Origin: Chaunax sp. Z400
Lineage: Eukaryota; Chordata; Actinopteri; Lophiiformes; Chaunacidae
Direction of reading: 5' to 3'
Assembly (NCBI GenBank): GCA_037577475.1
Contig: CM075188.1
Span: 8,094,501 to 8,158,500 of the forward strand
Length of the DNA: 64,000 nt
The position numbers and the translations under genes were made by a program. This document shows, piece by piece, positions 10,651 through 22,790 of the stretch (position 1 is its first letter; every line of letters begins with the position of its first letter). Below the pieces are notes generated by a model. It was not told where the DNA came from, made no database searches, and saw only the letters and a program-made list of their open reading frames with translations.

Positions 10651-12054
10651 GACTTAAATCTTGTGAATCTGCCCTTAATATGACATTTATTCCATATCAT
10701 TCTACTCGCTCCATTCGATGAGTCAGTTTTCTAAACAACTACAGAGAGCAGGTGCAAATTCTCTCTTGGACTTCTGGAGTGCAGAATGCTGCTGTCTCTC
10801 TTTTCTGGTGTTTGTCTGGCTCATCCAGACAGAATCCACATTAGACCTACCGTGGCCCATTTGTCTTCCTGTAGATCCATCTCAGTCGGATTCTTCTGAG
10901 CTTATGTAAGTCTTTGGGTGTGAGGAAAGGAGACGGGAAATTTCCTCGAATCCCAGAGGATATGCACAAAGTCATCTGATTAGTGAATGACACGCTGTCG
11001 GTCTGGGGAATGTTATTACAGGATCCACATCCTCTTGCACACTAAGCAGATGTTCTAAATTATTCTGAGCAGTATTAATCTTCTCTATATGTAGGGAGGA
11101 AAATGTGTGAACAGCGACTTCCACTAAAACACTAGATTTATTATGATAGTTATAGAGCTCATTTTCTCCTCGACATAACTACACACATTCTCTGTGTGTT
11201 TGTGTGATCTGTAACAACTTGGATGATTTCTCTGAGTTGATCCAGAGGGCGGCACTGTCTCAAAAGACACTCGAATTTACAACACTAACTTATATTAAGT
11301 GTTATTGCTCCGTGACATATACTCAAAACTTTTACAAAATATATCACAATAATAGTGAAGCCAATCCGATAAATGAGGCCACGTTAGAGAAAAGGAAGTC
11401 CGGTCTATAATTAATGGACAACAGACACTTAATGCAGGTGCAAACACGTTTGCAGCTCCTGAAATATGTTGCAGCTAGTTTATGAAGTTACAGTCTTTCT
11501 CTCACATGTAATGGCCTCAAAATATGCTCTCAAATTGTCACTTTGAGGCACTGCTTGTCTTATTCTGCAGCAGAGCATGCACTGACAATTCTGCTTTTAA
11601 TTTCTGACACCCAACAAAATATTTTATAAAACGTATGCCCTCTTCACGAGGCTTCAGCAGAGATGTTTTCATTAAGTTTTTCATTTTAAAGATCTTGGCA
11701 ATAGGCAAAGGTCCACAGAGGCCTGACATCATCACAGTTAGCAGCTCCTGTGTTTGCGAGACTCACATTTGCTGTTTTATTGTCCGTCTGTGCTTGTTTT
11801 TTCTGGCTAAACCCGCTTGCAGTCACACAAGTGTTCTGAGATCATGTTTGGATGTGAGAGTAACAATCCTCTTGAGCAGCACGTTGTGGATGTAATTGGG
11901 TGTTTCTGCAGAGTTTGTAGGGTGTCAATTTCTTTTTTAGAGCTGATTGTGGTTCCAACACTTGAAACTCAAGAAGGTCACACTTGCTATCATCTGATTA
12001 TTGTTGCAGGTGGTTGTTACTGGGAGGAGGACTGGTGAAATACCACAATAGTCT
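10651..12054. other. No gene seen
   Basis: Unique sequence; open frames are short on both strands and show no family signature. Confidence 0.4.
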
Positions 12055-12068
12055 CCAGTAGATGGCAG
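12055..12068 (+). promoter_or_regulatory. CTCF-like motif, full match to the core consensus
   Basis: CCAGTAGATGGCAG agrees at every position with the vertebrate CTCF core CCASYAGRKGGCRS. Occupancy cannot be judged from sequence. Confidence 0.4.
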
Positions 12069-12384
12069 TAGTGGGTAACTCTAAATGATCTATCACCGGC
12101 ACAGAGAATATTATAATTACGTATTCATTGAATTAAAATGCTTTAGTTTTTGATGGGCACACTGATGTTGTGATCAGTTAGACATTAATGATCATTTTCA
12201 TATGGTGAAACTTTCCCCTCTATCATAATAGACATCAAACCTAAAAAACAAAAATGTATTTTCCTACTAATTGTAGAACATTGTTGCTTCAAGGTGATGA
12301 CTGAGTGGAAATTGTGACTGCACTGTTTGTGTGATATTTAATATTTATTGGTATGCAGTAAGGTATGAATTAAATAATAGTATA

Positions 12385-12440
12385 AATAAAGAGGCGGAGT
12401 CCTTTCTCCTCTGGTGAACCACCGTGGAGCCTTATTTCAG
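12385..12440 (+). repeat. Fragment of the 'cctctggtgaa' repeat
   Basis: 'aaagaggcggagtcctttct' followed by cctctggtgaaccaccg matches the same fish repeat as the piece at 8468-8550. Confidence 0.35.
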
Positions 12441-12559
12441 AAAAAAATATGTAGTTGAGATGGATTCTTTGAGTGGTTTCATATTTAAATGAATGATTCT
12501 TTACTTATGACAAACTGAGACTTTCTAGACTTTCAAAATTCTCTTCATATTGATAAACA

Positions 12560-12790
12560 TCATCCAAGTAAAAAAGAAAAAAGAAAAAGGCAAGTAGGGC
12601 TTTTTTCACTTCTTTTCTCTTCTTCTTCTTCGTGTCCACAGACCCAAAGATGTCTGGTGGTGCTGGTCCATTTCTTCCATTCCATCTCTATCAGTAATCT
12701 TTCAGAACACTTGCACAAATATGGACAAAATGAAAACAAAGTACATACAGAAGGCTCCATCCATATCTTCAGGGTTTGTTGTTTGCAGAT
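12560..12790 (+). repeat. Repeat family E, first copy
   Basis: A pyrimidine tract (ttttttcacttcttttctct), a cgtgtccac segment and 'acagaaggctccatccatat' occur in the same order as at 56435-56885. The two copies share these blocks but little in between, so both are old. Confidence 0.5.
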
Positions 12791-14222
12791 ACATACAGTA
12801 GCAGCATTAGCGGTCATCTCTCTGGCAACCTGTACGTCTGCTAAATGCTCAGCTGTGTTGACCAGCAATTTGCTAACTTTATCTGTTTGCTGCTGGGAAA
12901 TGTTGTTGTCATCTTCGTTGTTGAAAACAACTGTTTTCTGTGACTGGAAATGAGAGAAAACAGTGAAACAAAACAGCTAAAGGTACCATTTTAACAGAAA
13001 CAATGGGCTTAAAGACACTAAAATGTTCTGTGGAACTAATTTGAAGTCAGTTGGTCATTTGATCTACTGCTGAATGTCAAGTAGAGCAGCTTTAACTTCA
13101 TGAGGTGGACATATTTTGTTTAATTTTTTCTATATAGTTAAACATATTAGAGCATACTGGAGAGACCTCCTGGCAACAAGAATCACATCATGTTCCATGT
13201 GAAAACATAAAGCATAAATATAGAATATCTAGAAATCATCTGTTTCACAACTTTGATGCTCAACAAAAGAAAACTCCTCTCTTGTTGAAGACCTGAAGAG
13301 TGTAATGTTTTCATAAGTGAATGATTTCTCCTATGAACAAAAGAGGAAACCTGCATTTTTATACCTGTTACGAAGCGCATGCCTCTCAAAACTTAACTCT
13401 TTTCAGGTTCATGTTCTTCCAATTTACTTTAAAGGCAGTAAATCCAGTTGATACTGTTCATAACTAAGATAAAAGGCTCAGTTGTTTTGGCATGAAATCA
13501 TCTCTAACAGTAATGAGATTGTCTCAGTGGGGGATCTGGTAAAGGTTTGACACAGATAACATTTTCGGATAGGATATCGGAATACAAAGATGTTATTTTA
13601 GAAATTCATTGAACAGATGTCCACTAATAAAAAGCAGTCATAAATAGGGAGGATATTTAAACATGAGATCTTTAGTCTTTGATGGAGTTTGCTAAAGAAA
13701 ACAAGAGAAATTGTATTATAATATTTTGTTTCTCTCTTTTAGCCCATTGAACATTGTTTCCACCGCGTGTGCCTGCATGGGTGTGTGTATTTGTCCGTGG
13801 GTGTCTAACCCGTGTCTAAATTGTTGACAGGATTGTTTCCAGGAGGTCGTAATACAACACAGATCATTTCATCACAGCGTAAGCTAATAAAGGAGGACAA
13901 ACAACAGCTCACGAACATAATCAAACCTGACGACAAGTGACAGCAGAGCATTATAGCTGCATTTCACAAAATTAACGTTTAACTCTTCAGCGGGGCAAAA
14001 AGTCACATTTGAAAGGGCTATGAGTAGTTCATGGAAGCGATTATGTGGCTGGCCTGTTGCCCTGTGAAGACCCTGACTGAGACATGAGGTCAGAGGTCCT
14101 GCAGACCATTAGTAGCATCATTATGGGGTTTCACTCCACATTTACATGCTGCAGACAGAACCAAAGCTAGAACTGAAACACAGACAAGATTAGGGCCCTC
14201 AAAGCTGTCAGGAACTCCTCTG
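12791..14222. other. No gene seen
   Basis: Unique AT-rich sequence. 13740-14200 has more even composition and could hold conserved non-coding sequence, but nothing specific is visible. Confidence 0.35.
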
Positions 14223-14262
14223 AAGAAACACACACATACTTATATGTATGTGTGTGTTTCTT
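14223..14262. repeat. Perfect 17-bp inverted repeat with 6-nt loop
   Basis: Left arm aagaaacacacacatac (14223-14239), loop ttatat, right arm gtatgtgtgtgtttctt (14246-14262). The arms are a CA run and its complement, so it may have arisen from a microsatellite. Too short for a typical miRNA precursor. Confidence 0.85.
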
Positions 14263-16612
14263 TAAGAGCATTAGCCACTTGCCATTATTTTGCCCCACTT
14301 CATTAGAGATCTATCTCAGCAGAGAGCGAGCTTTACGTGGCAGCTGAATACATACAATTTATTATAATCCCGTTGATCACTGAGATGTTTGCTTGAGCTT
14401 TAGCGAGCTTGATTTCCCAGATAACCCAGTTTGTGGAGGCTTAGATGTGCAACAGAATGTGTTGGCAAGTAATCCTAGAAAAGAACAATATAAAATGGCT
14501 GGTTTAAAGAGTTCAGGGTTGAGTTACAGCTATCAGCTAACAATTACACCATGTGATCATATGATCCTCTTGATCTCTCCTGATAATTTAACCAAAATAA
14601 GAGAAGTGTCTGCAGCTTCCGGCGTCTCTGGTGGTGCCGGTGTAGATTAGGAAGCTGAAGAACGTTCATATTCATGGGCTTGATGGGGGATGGGATGGTG
14701 AGAGGAACTGTGCCCGCCTCACTTGTCCACTACTGCTTGTGTATTGTCACATTTGGTAACACGTATAAACCCGTGCACACAGGGACGCACACGCTCATAC
14801 ACACAAAGCCTGTGGAATGGTTTGTGACTCTAATGGCCCTTCCTTTGGGGGCACTTTCAATTGTTTGGTCATCGTCTCCATGCTCAGTGTGTCACAGTCA
14901 ATAAAGCCACATTAGAGGAGACAGGAGGTGAGGGGTGAGGGGGCCAACACAGGGGGTTAGGACCTCGGCGTGGAGAGAATATAAAGTGATTAAACCCTCC
15001 CAGAGTGGCATTCTCCTGCTATCAGAGCTCCACTGAGGACGGGCTGTCACTGTGGCCCATTGTGAGGCCAATGACTCATTCTTGCTCAGGGAACAAACTT
15101 TAAAAAGTCCCAGGGATTTCAGAAAGTGGGGACAAACCTCTTGGATTTACTTCAGCTCATGTGTTTGTGTGTCCATTTGCATGTATGTACACTTTGAATA
15201 CAAATAGACCAAACTTCAGCCAATAACTATATCCCTTTTTTTTTTAGCCAATCACATAATTCATGATCAGTTATCATTAACATCTTGCAGACCATATAAT
15301 TTTTGGTCACCCTTTTTTAATGCATGCAAAATTAACAGGGCCTCTCAGGCAGAAAATAAACCAAGCAGAGATTTAATTTGGCTCATATGTTGTGCAGCAA
15401 AGGGCTTTTCCATGCATGGCTGCAGCTCTTTATTTGATGTAACGTGTTTTTAAGCTGCTGTCAGTGATAGCCATAACATGTCATCAGAACCTGGGAAGTG
15501 TCCGATGGTGACTGCGATAACCTCAGCCTCAGAGATCCCTGGTCTTAACTGTCACTCTCAGCATCTGCAGACCACCAAGCTAGTCCTACTGACCTCCCTC
15601 TGACCTGCTCCACCTCACTGTCATGAACTCTGCTCACCACACACCCACCTACATGTATGTGTCGAATGCAGGCCTTTTTGGCATTTTACTACAGGGTTCA
15701 TACTATTACAACCTGAGCGTTGTATCCATGCTGTTTCCACCATTAAAGTGTGTGGCTTTGTGAAACTGGTGTATATGGCTGCACTTTTAAAGGTAAAACA
15801 TGCTTTTTTTAACTTAACTTTAACCTAGATTTTTGCAAAGTCTTTAATGAAACTCTGTTTCTTACCAACTAACATGCACTAGAAAATCTCAGTTCCCATA
15901 ATATACTGTATGTGTTTCCATTCCTGTTGCCGAAGATGATCTCTATCAAAATCAATGTTTCAGTCTTCAAGCCACAGTTCAGCTGGATGACAGCTGCAGA
16001 GTCCTGGAAATATGGTCCTATAGGACAGATGAACTAGTGCTTCACACTATGACCCTCTCTCTCCTAAATAACCTTACTGGTGAGACCGCTGGCTCAAGTC
16101 AGAAGACATGCATGCAGTTCTATTTCTATTCTATTATCATGCATTACTGCAATCACTGCAAAAATAAGTTATTCATCAATTGATCAAAGCACAAATTAAT
16201 CAGCAAAATGTATACATGCATTAAATTATTTTGGAGCCCACCTGCACAAGACTACAACATAAAGACACTGACATGCAGTAGAAGTTTGATGCACTAAGGA
16301 AAATTACATTATGGTTTCCAGTTGACTGGAGAAGTGGTTAAGATTGATGAATCTACTACTCAGGTTAAAAATCACATTTGTTACCCTGGGTTATTAATTT
16401 TTTTCTTAGTCACTGTTGTGTAAGTTCATCTTTATATTTGCATGTTTATTGGTCCCATTCACTCCTGAGGAAATGAAGGAAAGAACTGAAAGTCTTTTTT
16501 TGTCATGAGACACAACAGCACCTATGCTGTTGCCTTGTGTTTGAGTGAAATAGTGCATATTTGAATGGTTGACAATGCCATATCTGGAGGAGCTTGCTTG
16601 TTTATTTATTTA
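14263..16612. other. Unique sequence, possible conserved non-coding DNA
   Basis: 14280-14420 and 14900-15080 are free of recognisable repeat and carry TAAT-type homeodomain words and balanced composition, as fish conserved non-coding elements often do. This is an impression only. No exon is evident. Confidence 0.25.
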
Positions 16613-16645
16613 GTTATCTATCTGTCTGTCTGTCTGTCAGTCTGT
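16613..16645. repeat. Short (TATC)/(TGTC) tetranucleotide run
   Basis: An atctatctgtctgtctgtct-type run of about 30 bp preceded by a tttatttatt stretch. Confidence 0.8.
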
Positions 16646-17157
16646 GAATTTACTTATTCCAAAAACTGCTGTTGTCTAAATTGAAAGATGTAACTCAATA
16701 CTAGGTAAGGTTCCTGGTATTAAAGTCTTTACCAAAGCTGAATTAGGTCATTTAAGTGAAAGCACAGATTTGCAGCATACAATGCACATGTAAAGGTCAG
16801 ATATCACTTACTATGTTGCTAGAGCTTCAAACTCATTCTACAAAAACATCTTTTTAAAGAATGCATGCATCTCCATTCATACAGATTGAATACAGAATAC
16901 TTTTATTATATCTGAAAAAAGACTCCTGATGATTATTTAAATGTTAAACGTTTTGTGAATCCATGCAAACTGCCACTAGGAGGCTCTTACTGGGAATCGA
17001 ATAACCCGAACACAGATTTCACTGGTGCCCCTCCCTGCGCTGTGTCTGAGGACAAGTCTCTGGACACATAACTCAGAAGAGGCTCTTGGACATTCTGTTG
17101 ACTCCATATAAATCCTGGTCGGTTTATGAGCCTCTGGTTTACTAAAGCTGTCCCCTG
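16646..17157. other. No gene seen; weak CTCF-like word
   Basis: CCACTAGGAGGCTC at 16973-16986 matches 12 of 14 CTCF core positions, too weak to call. The minus strand is open for about 70 codons across 16987-17199 without a family signature. Confidence 0.3.
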
Positions 17158-17187
17158 TTCTCTCTCTCTCTCTCTCTCCCCCCCGAC
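17158..17187. repeat. (TC)n followed by a C tract
   Basis: About 20 bp of TC dinucleotide, then a run of eight C. Confidence 0.9.
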
Positions 17188-19582
17188 ACACACAGTCAAG
17201 TCAAGTCTCTGCTAGAAGGTCACACATCTCGTCCTTTTTTAAAGACTTCAGATGTGCCGTTTTGGTGTAAAAAACACAAAACTGACTCACTGCACAGACA
17301 TGTGTTTCACCTTGACGATCACAAAATGCCAAACTTTAAGACTCATCAGAGTCTCACTGGTTGACCCTTACCGTGTAAAGAGCGCCAACAGATTTTCAGA
17401 CCAACATTACAAGTTGGTGCTGTGCCATGGTTGATGGTGGGCTGGTAAGTTAAGGAGCCCAGTTTTCTTCCTTGTCTTGTGTGGCCCACAGTTTAGAACC
17501 CACCTGCCAAACTAATTTATGATCCTGTTACAAGAAACACTGCCCAGGATCTTGAAGGCTGAATTTCTGGTCCCAGTGCTGCTACAATATTTCACAATTA
17601 TCAGGCTATCCTGGAGGTATCATAAAACACCTCATATTACCACACTTCCCTGTGTGTCTCTGCCACGGCCTATTTTACACCCGATCTGTGGCTGGTCAAA
17701 CTTTAAGGCACTTCGTCGGGGCCATTTCTTCCAAAACCAAAAACTGGCGTGTGACACCAGGATGTTGGCTGTAGCGGTCATTAAAATGGGGAGATGGCCA
17801 AACTCTTTCCTATTATCATCTGTATATTCTTAAGGCTTATGAGTACAACACGTATTGTTGTTTCAGAGTTGGTGCATATTTTGCTGACAGCAATGCTCAC
17901 GCAGAAAGAAGGAAGTTACAGGTCACAAAGGGACTGGCCACAAAAGTGTTTCTCAGAGACGTGTTTTACTTTCACTGAAGCATAAAGCATAGAATACTAG
18001 TGTTGATTTTAGCTGACTGTGGATGGATTGCAGTTACCCAGTCAATGGCACTGTTCAAGGCCTCTCCATCATTCTTTGTGAGCAGAGCTGCGACCAGCTC
18101 GTAAAGCTGCTCATAAACTGACACTACCACAGCCAGCTCTAACCAGATACCTTAAGCATCCAAAGCAACACACAAATGCATGAATGGTACGGTATCAGGA
18201 ACACGACTGAACACAAGCGGTTCCCTTCACTTGAATCAGAGAGCAATTACTGGGACTGTACACTGACAAATGGTTCCACTGTATTAAACCTTTTTAATTT
18301 TCTTTTTTATTTTGCAGTTATAACATCATGGCTTTGAGAGGTGACCCATGAATCAACCCTAAAGTTTCTACTGAATGTTTAAAATCAGCAAAAAAAAGAG
18401 TAAGTGGAAGGCTCAATTAAGACGTGGAGTTTAAAACCTCTTTTGTGAGAGGAAATATTATAATCTCCCGGAGAATTGTGAGATTGGCCTGTCAAGCCAG
18501 CACTGTATTGAGCAAGGTCTCCATATTAGCTAAAATAATGGTCTTTTCTCAATTAGTTCATCATGATGTTATCTGAAATAAGAACAACGGGCCAGACCCA
18601 GTAACTGCTCGGCTGGGAATCTGGTTTGTCATTGCTTACAGTTTTAATTGGAACAAACTGAGGGTAGAACATGAAAGTCTTAAATCTATTATGCCAATGT
18701 CACTTGGGTAAGCATTCCCATCGAAACATCACGGAAAAGGAGGTCTTTTGGTGCAGATTCCCACCCAAACAGCTCAGAGGACCAGCCAGGAAAGCTAAAG
18801 GCAGGACTAAAGAGATACAACCTCATTTTACTAGAAAATTGTTAAATTGAGAAATCTATGAGGCACTAAGATTGCAAACGAATGGAAAAACAAATGGAGC
18901 AGACAAAAGGGGTCAATGGTTTTTGTTTTTTGCAGTGAATGGAGGTGCATTGACTGAGGAATGAAGACAGAGCTGTATTTAAGGCCCCACAAAGCTGTGC
19001 ATTTAAATAAACAGGGTTTCGTCCTTCTCCTTTGGGCCCAATGAAGTCCGTCAAAGAACATGGTAATGCCCCGCTGAATGGATGCAAGGACTCCCAAACT
19101 CCCGCCTTTTCACTTCGTGTGAAAGAATGTCACATAATAAACACAGCCCCCTACGAAAAACAGACATAAACTGAGCTTTAAATATTTTCTACCCTGGTTA
19201 AAGCTTTACATCATGGTTAGTGTTGTTGTGAGTGTTGGCGTTTGGCTCTGTGAAGATTTTATAATTTGTGGGAAATTAATAAGTAATGGTGTGCCCTTAA
19301 GCAGAAAAAAACAAAACAATGCAGGAATCAATATTAATTGCTGAGGGGCAGGAGCACTCCCAACAGCAGTGGAAAATGTGTCAGTTTTGTTGTAGCCACA
19401 TCTAAATAGCTTCCGGGATGATCAATGTACAGGCTCTGCTCATCCATTACAATAAATCCATAATTTATCATAATAGAAAGTGATGTAAGAAACGTTTAGC
19501 TCCTTTATGTAAGTGAAGTATGTCATAATGTAAAAGTCCTGCTTTCAAACTTTACTCAAACCTTCGTTAATCAATTTTTTTG
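17188..19582. other. Unique sequence, no gene; possible conserved non-coding block at 18420-18680
   Basis: 17200-17990 has open frames up to about 100 codons without recognisable domains. 18420-18680 lacks repeats and is rich in AATTA/TAATT words (for example near 18551 and 18644), as in developmental enhancers. This is an inference from composition only. Confidence 0.25.
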
Positions 19583-19596
19583 CCACTTGGGGGCAG
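19583..19596 (+). promoter_or_regulatory. CTCF-like motif, one mismatch
   Basis: CCACTTGGGGGCAG matches 13 of 14 positions of the vertebrate core; the sixth base is T where A is expected. Confidence 0.3.
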
Positions 19597-19689
19597 TGCA
19601 AAAAGGTGATTAAAACAACACTGACATATTATATGCCTTATATTGCCTGAACTCTGCTTAATGAACTGCAGATTCTCAATAACTACTTT

Positions 19690-19825
19690 CAATGGACAAC
19701 TAGCAAAGGACAACAGACAATAGCTGCTAGCTGAAGACAACAGACTAAACAAAGTCAACTCGCTAAAGACAATAGTAAAAGACAACTGCTACAGACAATA
19801 AACTAACCAAAGACAAAAGTAAATA
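19690..19825. repeat. Degenerate AAAGACAAYAG-type tandem sequence
   Basis: The word agacaa or ggacaa recurs about ten times at irregular 10-20 bp spacing, with 'gctagctgaagacaacagac' and 'ctcgctaaagacaatag' as examples. It looks like a decayed tandem array rather than a known interspersed family. Confidence 0.5.
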
Positions 19826-20487
19826 AAGAAAATAAAAGCACAAAATACATTATCGAGCCACACAGCCTATAAAGTTGTCTTTCGGTAAACTTTCGGAACT
19901 CAGTGAACGGGATCTAACCTCGGTCTTAAAGTGACGTCTACAGTAATAATTTCACAAGGAAAGCATAAAACACTATTTAAACTGAAAACTCTCTATACCC
20001 CTTGCTCACCTGGCGACATACATGCAGCTCAGTCACTCGGAAAAGCATCCACATTCCAACGACATTTGATTTTACAAGAGCCCAGGGGCCACTACACCCA
20101 CTCTGGCTCTGAATCTACAGTGTTTGGGCCTGGATGCACTCCATGGTCCCCATCCTCACACACATACTATCCATGCATAAATACTGCAGATAGAGCCAAG
20201 CTAGGGCTGGATAGCGTGGCAGTGTGACGCTGCACTTCTGCTCACACATCTGTTCATTTAACTGCTATCTGCCATCGTGCCCTCAGGTCACCTCACTTTC
20301 CAGACAGAGGGAATTAAGTGTGAGAGTTCTGTTTGAAAGCTTGCTATGGCTGTGTTTGTTTGGTTGTATTTTTCTCCCTTTTGTGGGGAAGTGTTAAGGT
20401 TTAAGGTATGGGCCATAAGGTTTCATAAAGAGGGTACAGCTATAGGTGATAGATTCTGGAATTCTGGATTGCAACTCGTATGTAGCA
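19826..20487. other. No gene seen
   Basis: Unique sequence of balanced composition; the plus strand is open for about 100 codons at 19931-20227 without a recognisable product. Confidence 0.35.
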
Positions 20488-20520
20488 TCTCTCTCTCTCT
20501 CTCTCCCTTTCTCTCTCCTT
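20488..20520. repeat. (CT)n microsatellite
   Basis: A CT dinucleotide run with small interruptions. It lies in a purine/pyrimidine-asymmetric stretch (20488-20760) that keeps a long artefactual frame open on the minus strand. Confidence 0.85.
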
Positions 20521-21208
20521 TCTGAACAAAGCCCTCCGTTTAAGTGATTAAAACCCTCATTGGCTTTAGGTGATATGTCTGCAGTGGAAAACATCTTGAA
20601 GAGAGGTAGAAAAGAGAGAGGCATATAAAAGAGGACAGGGTAAATAGGGGGGGATGGCAACTCAGAAGACAGGAAAAAACAGACTGGGATGAGGGAGGGG
20701 TGTAAAAAGAATGGGTGGCAGGAAGCAAGAGGGGGGGGGGAGATCAGCCTGGTGAAACAGCAAAGGGAAAGTGAAGATGGATGAATTACAAGGGTTAGAA
20801 AATTTAATGTTGATGGCAAAGGATGAGAAAGATTTTTCCAGTGAGGGGAAAGCGGAGTTCACCTCTGCTTTCATCCTTTCCTCAAATATTTAGCATTTCT
20901 ACAATGGGAGTTGGTTAACCTCATCGTTTCCAATACATATACGAGAAAGTAAATCTGTAGCGTGAAAAGAGACACAACTGAGAGGTCTTCGTTGTACAAT
21001 CCTCTTCTCTATGGGTGCAAATATTCCTATTTAAAAGCTGGCACTTACTTCATTTGTTCATTCATTCATTCATCAGACAGGGAGGTCTAGTTCAGATGAG
21101 CAAATTGAGGTTTGTTTGCTTGAATATTAAAAATCTACAGAACACATTTTTCTAAATAAAGCCGGGTAAACTTTGCCTTCTGTGGTTATGTCATGTGTGT
21201 TTTGGTAC
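20521..21208. other. Purine-rich stretch, no gene
   Basis: 20580-20850 is strongly purine-rich on the plus strand, with G runs near 20648 and 20731. A cattcattcattcat run lies at 21057-21072. Nothing else was recognised. Confidence 0.5.

Positions 21209-21254
<46 letters not shown>
21209..21254. repeat. (GT)n microsatellite
   Basis: About 46 bp of GT with a single T insertion near its start. Confidence 0.95.
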
Positions 21255-21256
<2 letters not shown>

Positions 21257-21843
21257 ACAAGTGTGGGTGGCCTCCATAAAAGCAGATGTTGCAGCACAGC
21301 AATAAATACGACCACAAGCTTATTCCTTTAATCAGTGATTTACGGCTAACTACTGTCAGCCAATGACACGGTTCGCTTCATGAACAGGAGCTTGTCTTCA
21401 GTCAGAACCCGTTATCTTTGGCACTGATAGTGTATTCATCTAGTCGTGGCCAGAAACACCTAGGTACTTTTCATGGGTCCATGTCCCAGAGAAGATAAAA
21501 GAGTAAAAGAAGCTAACAATGAACTTGAATACTTGAGATATTGTGAACAAATAAAATCGCTTCCAAGCACTATAACTATGAATGATTTAAGTTAGCTTTA
21601 CATTTCCTTGATACCATCTATAAAAAATAAATAAATTAACCTCCTTCTGAAGGGCATGTGCTCAGAATATGTGGCCCTTTGTTTTGATGTTTTTATGCTT
21701 TCTAGCAGAATGGCTCCTGACGAAAACTCAGACTGAAATTTCTCAACAAACACAATTTTGTGCAGATATTAATGGCTCCAGAGGATTAATCCATTGGTGA
21801 TGTTCTCACTTTCCTATTTGCAATAACCATGAGGTTTTGATTT

Positions 21844-22660
21844 AACCTCCGCCAAAGGGGTAATTCTTTCACGTACGTTGGTTTGTTCATTAGTCTCTTA
21901 GCAGGATTACACAAACGTTACTTGATGGATTTTAATGAAACTTGGTGGGAGGGTTGAGCAAATGACAGGGAAGAACCCATTACATTTTGGAGTGAATTGA
22001 GATAAAGGTGCAGATAATTTATTTCTTTAACATAGCGAGATAGAGCTTTTTTTTTCACTATTTCCATCTAAAAGGCATAAAATCCCTATTTTGCTGAAAC
22101 TTATTTTGGCAAGTAGCAAGGAAGAACCCAGATAAGGATGTACCATAAATGAAACAATTGAATTTTGGAGTAGACTCGGATAAAAAGGTGGAGCCATGAT
22201 TTTTTTTTCCGTTTACTTTAACAGAAGTCTTGCTGGACAAAAAGGATACAATGACATCCCGATAAGATCTACCACACAAAGTCTGATCTTGAACCAGGAA
22301 ATATTCTAGATCTGGTGATTCAGAATGTTTAGATTTATAGGGCTCATGGAAAAATCACTACTTTGAGATACAAATAATAATAATACAGACTTTAAATTGT
22401 GGCTGAAAATGTGCTGACTTAGTTATGTATCAATATTGACATAAGTTCAAAAGGTACTGAGCTCAATCAAGAATCCACCACTAGTGAAAAATGTTTTATT
22501 TTTTTAATGGAATAACTATCAAGATACCAGTATGGTTAGAAATTCTTGGGGTTGATTTGAGGGTCAAACTACCACGGGGCTATGGCTTTTAGGAGCAATG
22601 ACAGATGGGGAAACTGAGCTGCCTTGGCGGAGGTTTGCGCTCTCTGAGTGCTGTCTAGTT
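21844..22660 (+). repeat. Near full-length 'cctccgccaagg' repeat (family B), about 815 bp
   Basis: It starts aacctccgccaaagg and ends ccttggcggaggtttgcgct followed by ctctgagtgctgtctagtt. The two ends are inverted copies of aacctccgccaa. Inside are 'tagcaggattacacaaacgt', 'atgaaacttggtgggagg' and 'gaagaacccattacattttg'. This is a common non-coding fish family, and this is its only copy here with both ends. Partial copies lie at 25681, 46535, 51416 and 54053. Confidence 0.75.
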
Positions 22661-22667
22661 TAGAAAT

Positions 22668-22790
22668 GAAATGTCTCGATGGATTGCCATCAAATTTGTT
22701 ACAGACATACACTTTCCCCTCATAATAAACTGTAATAACGCTGCTGATCCTTCATCTGTTCATATGGTGCCATCAGCATGTCAATACCCA
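22668..22790 (+). repeat. Repeat family C fragment, abutting family B
   Basis: 'aatgtctcgatggattgcca' followed by ttcccctcataataaactgtaataac matches the central part of family C (compare 7685-7725). It starts within about 10 bp of the end of the family B copy. Confidence 0.5.

Noticed and set aside
16973..16986. CCACTAGGAGGCTC as a CTCF site
   Set aside because: Two core mismatches, including the K and R positions; too weak without binding data.
20394..20819. 141-codon minus-strand frame
   Set aside because: It lies in a purine/pyrimidine-asymmetric tract; the translation is Ser/Leu/Pro low complexity with no domain.
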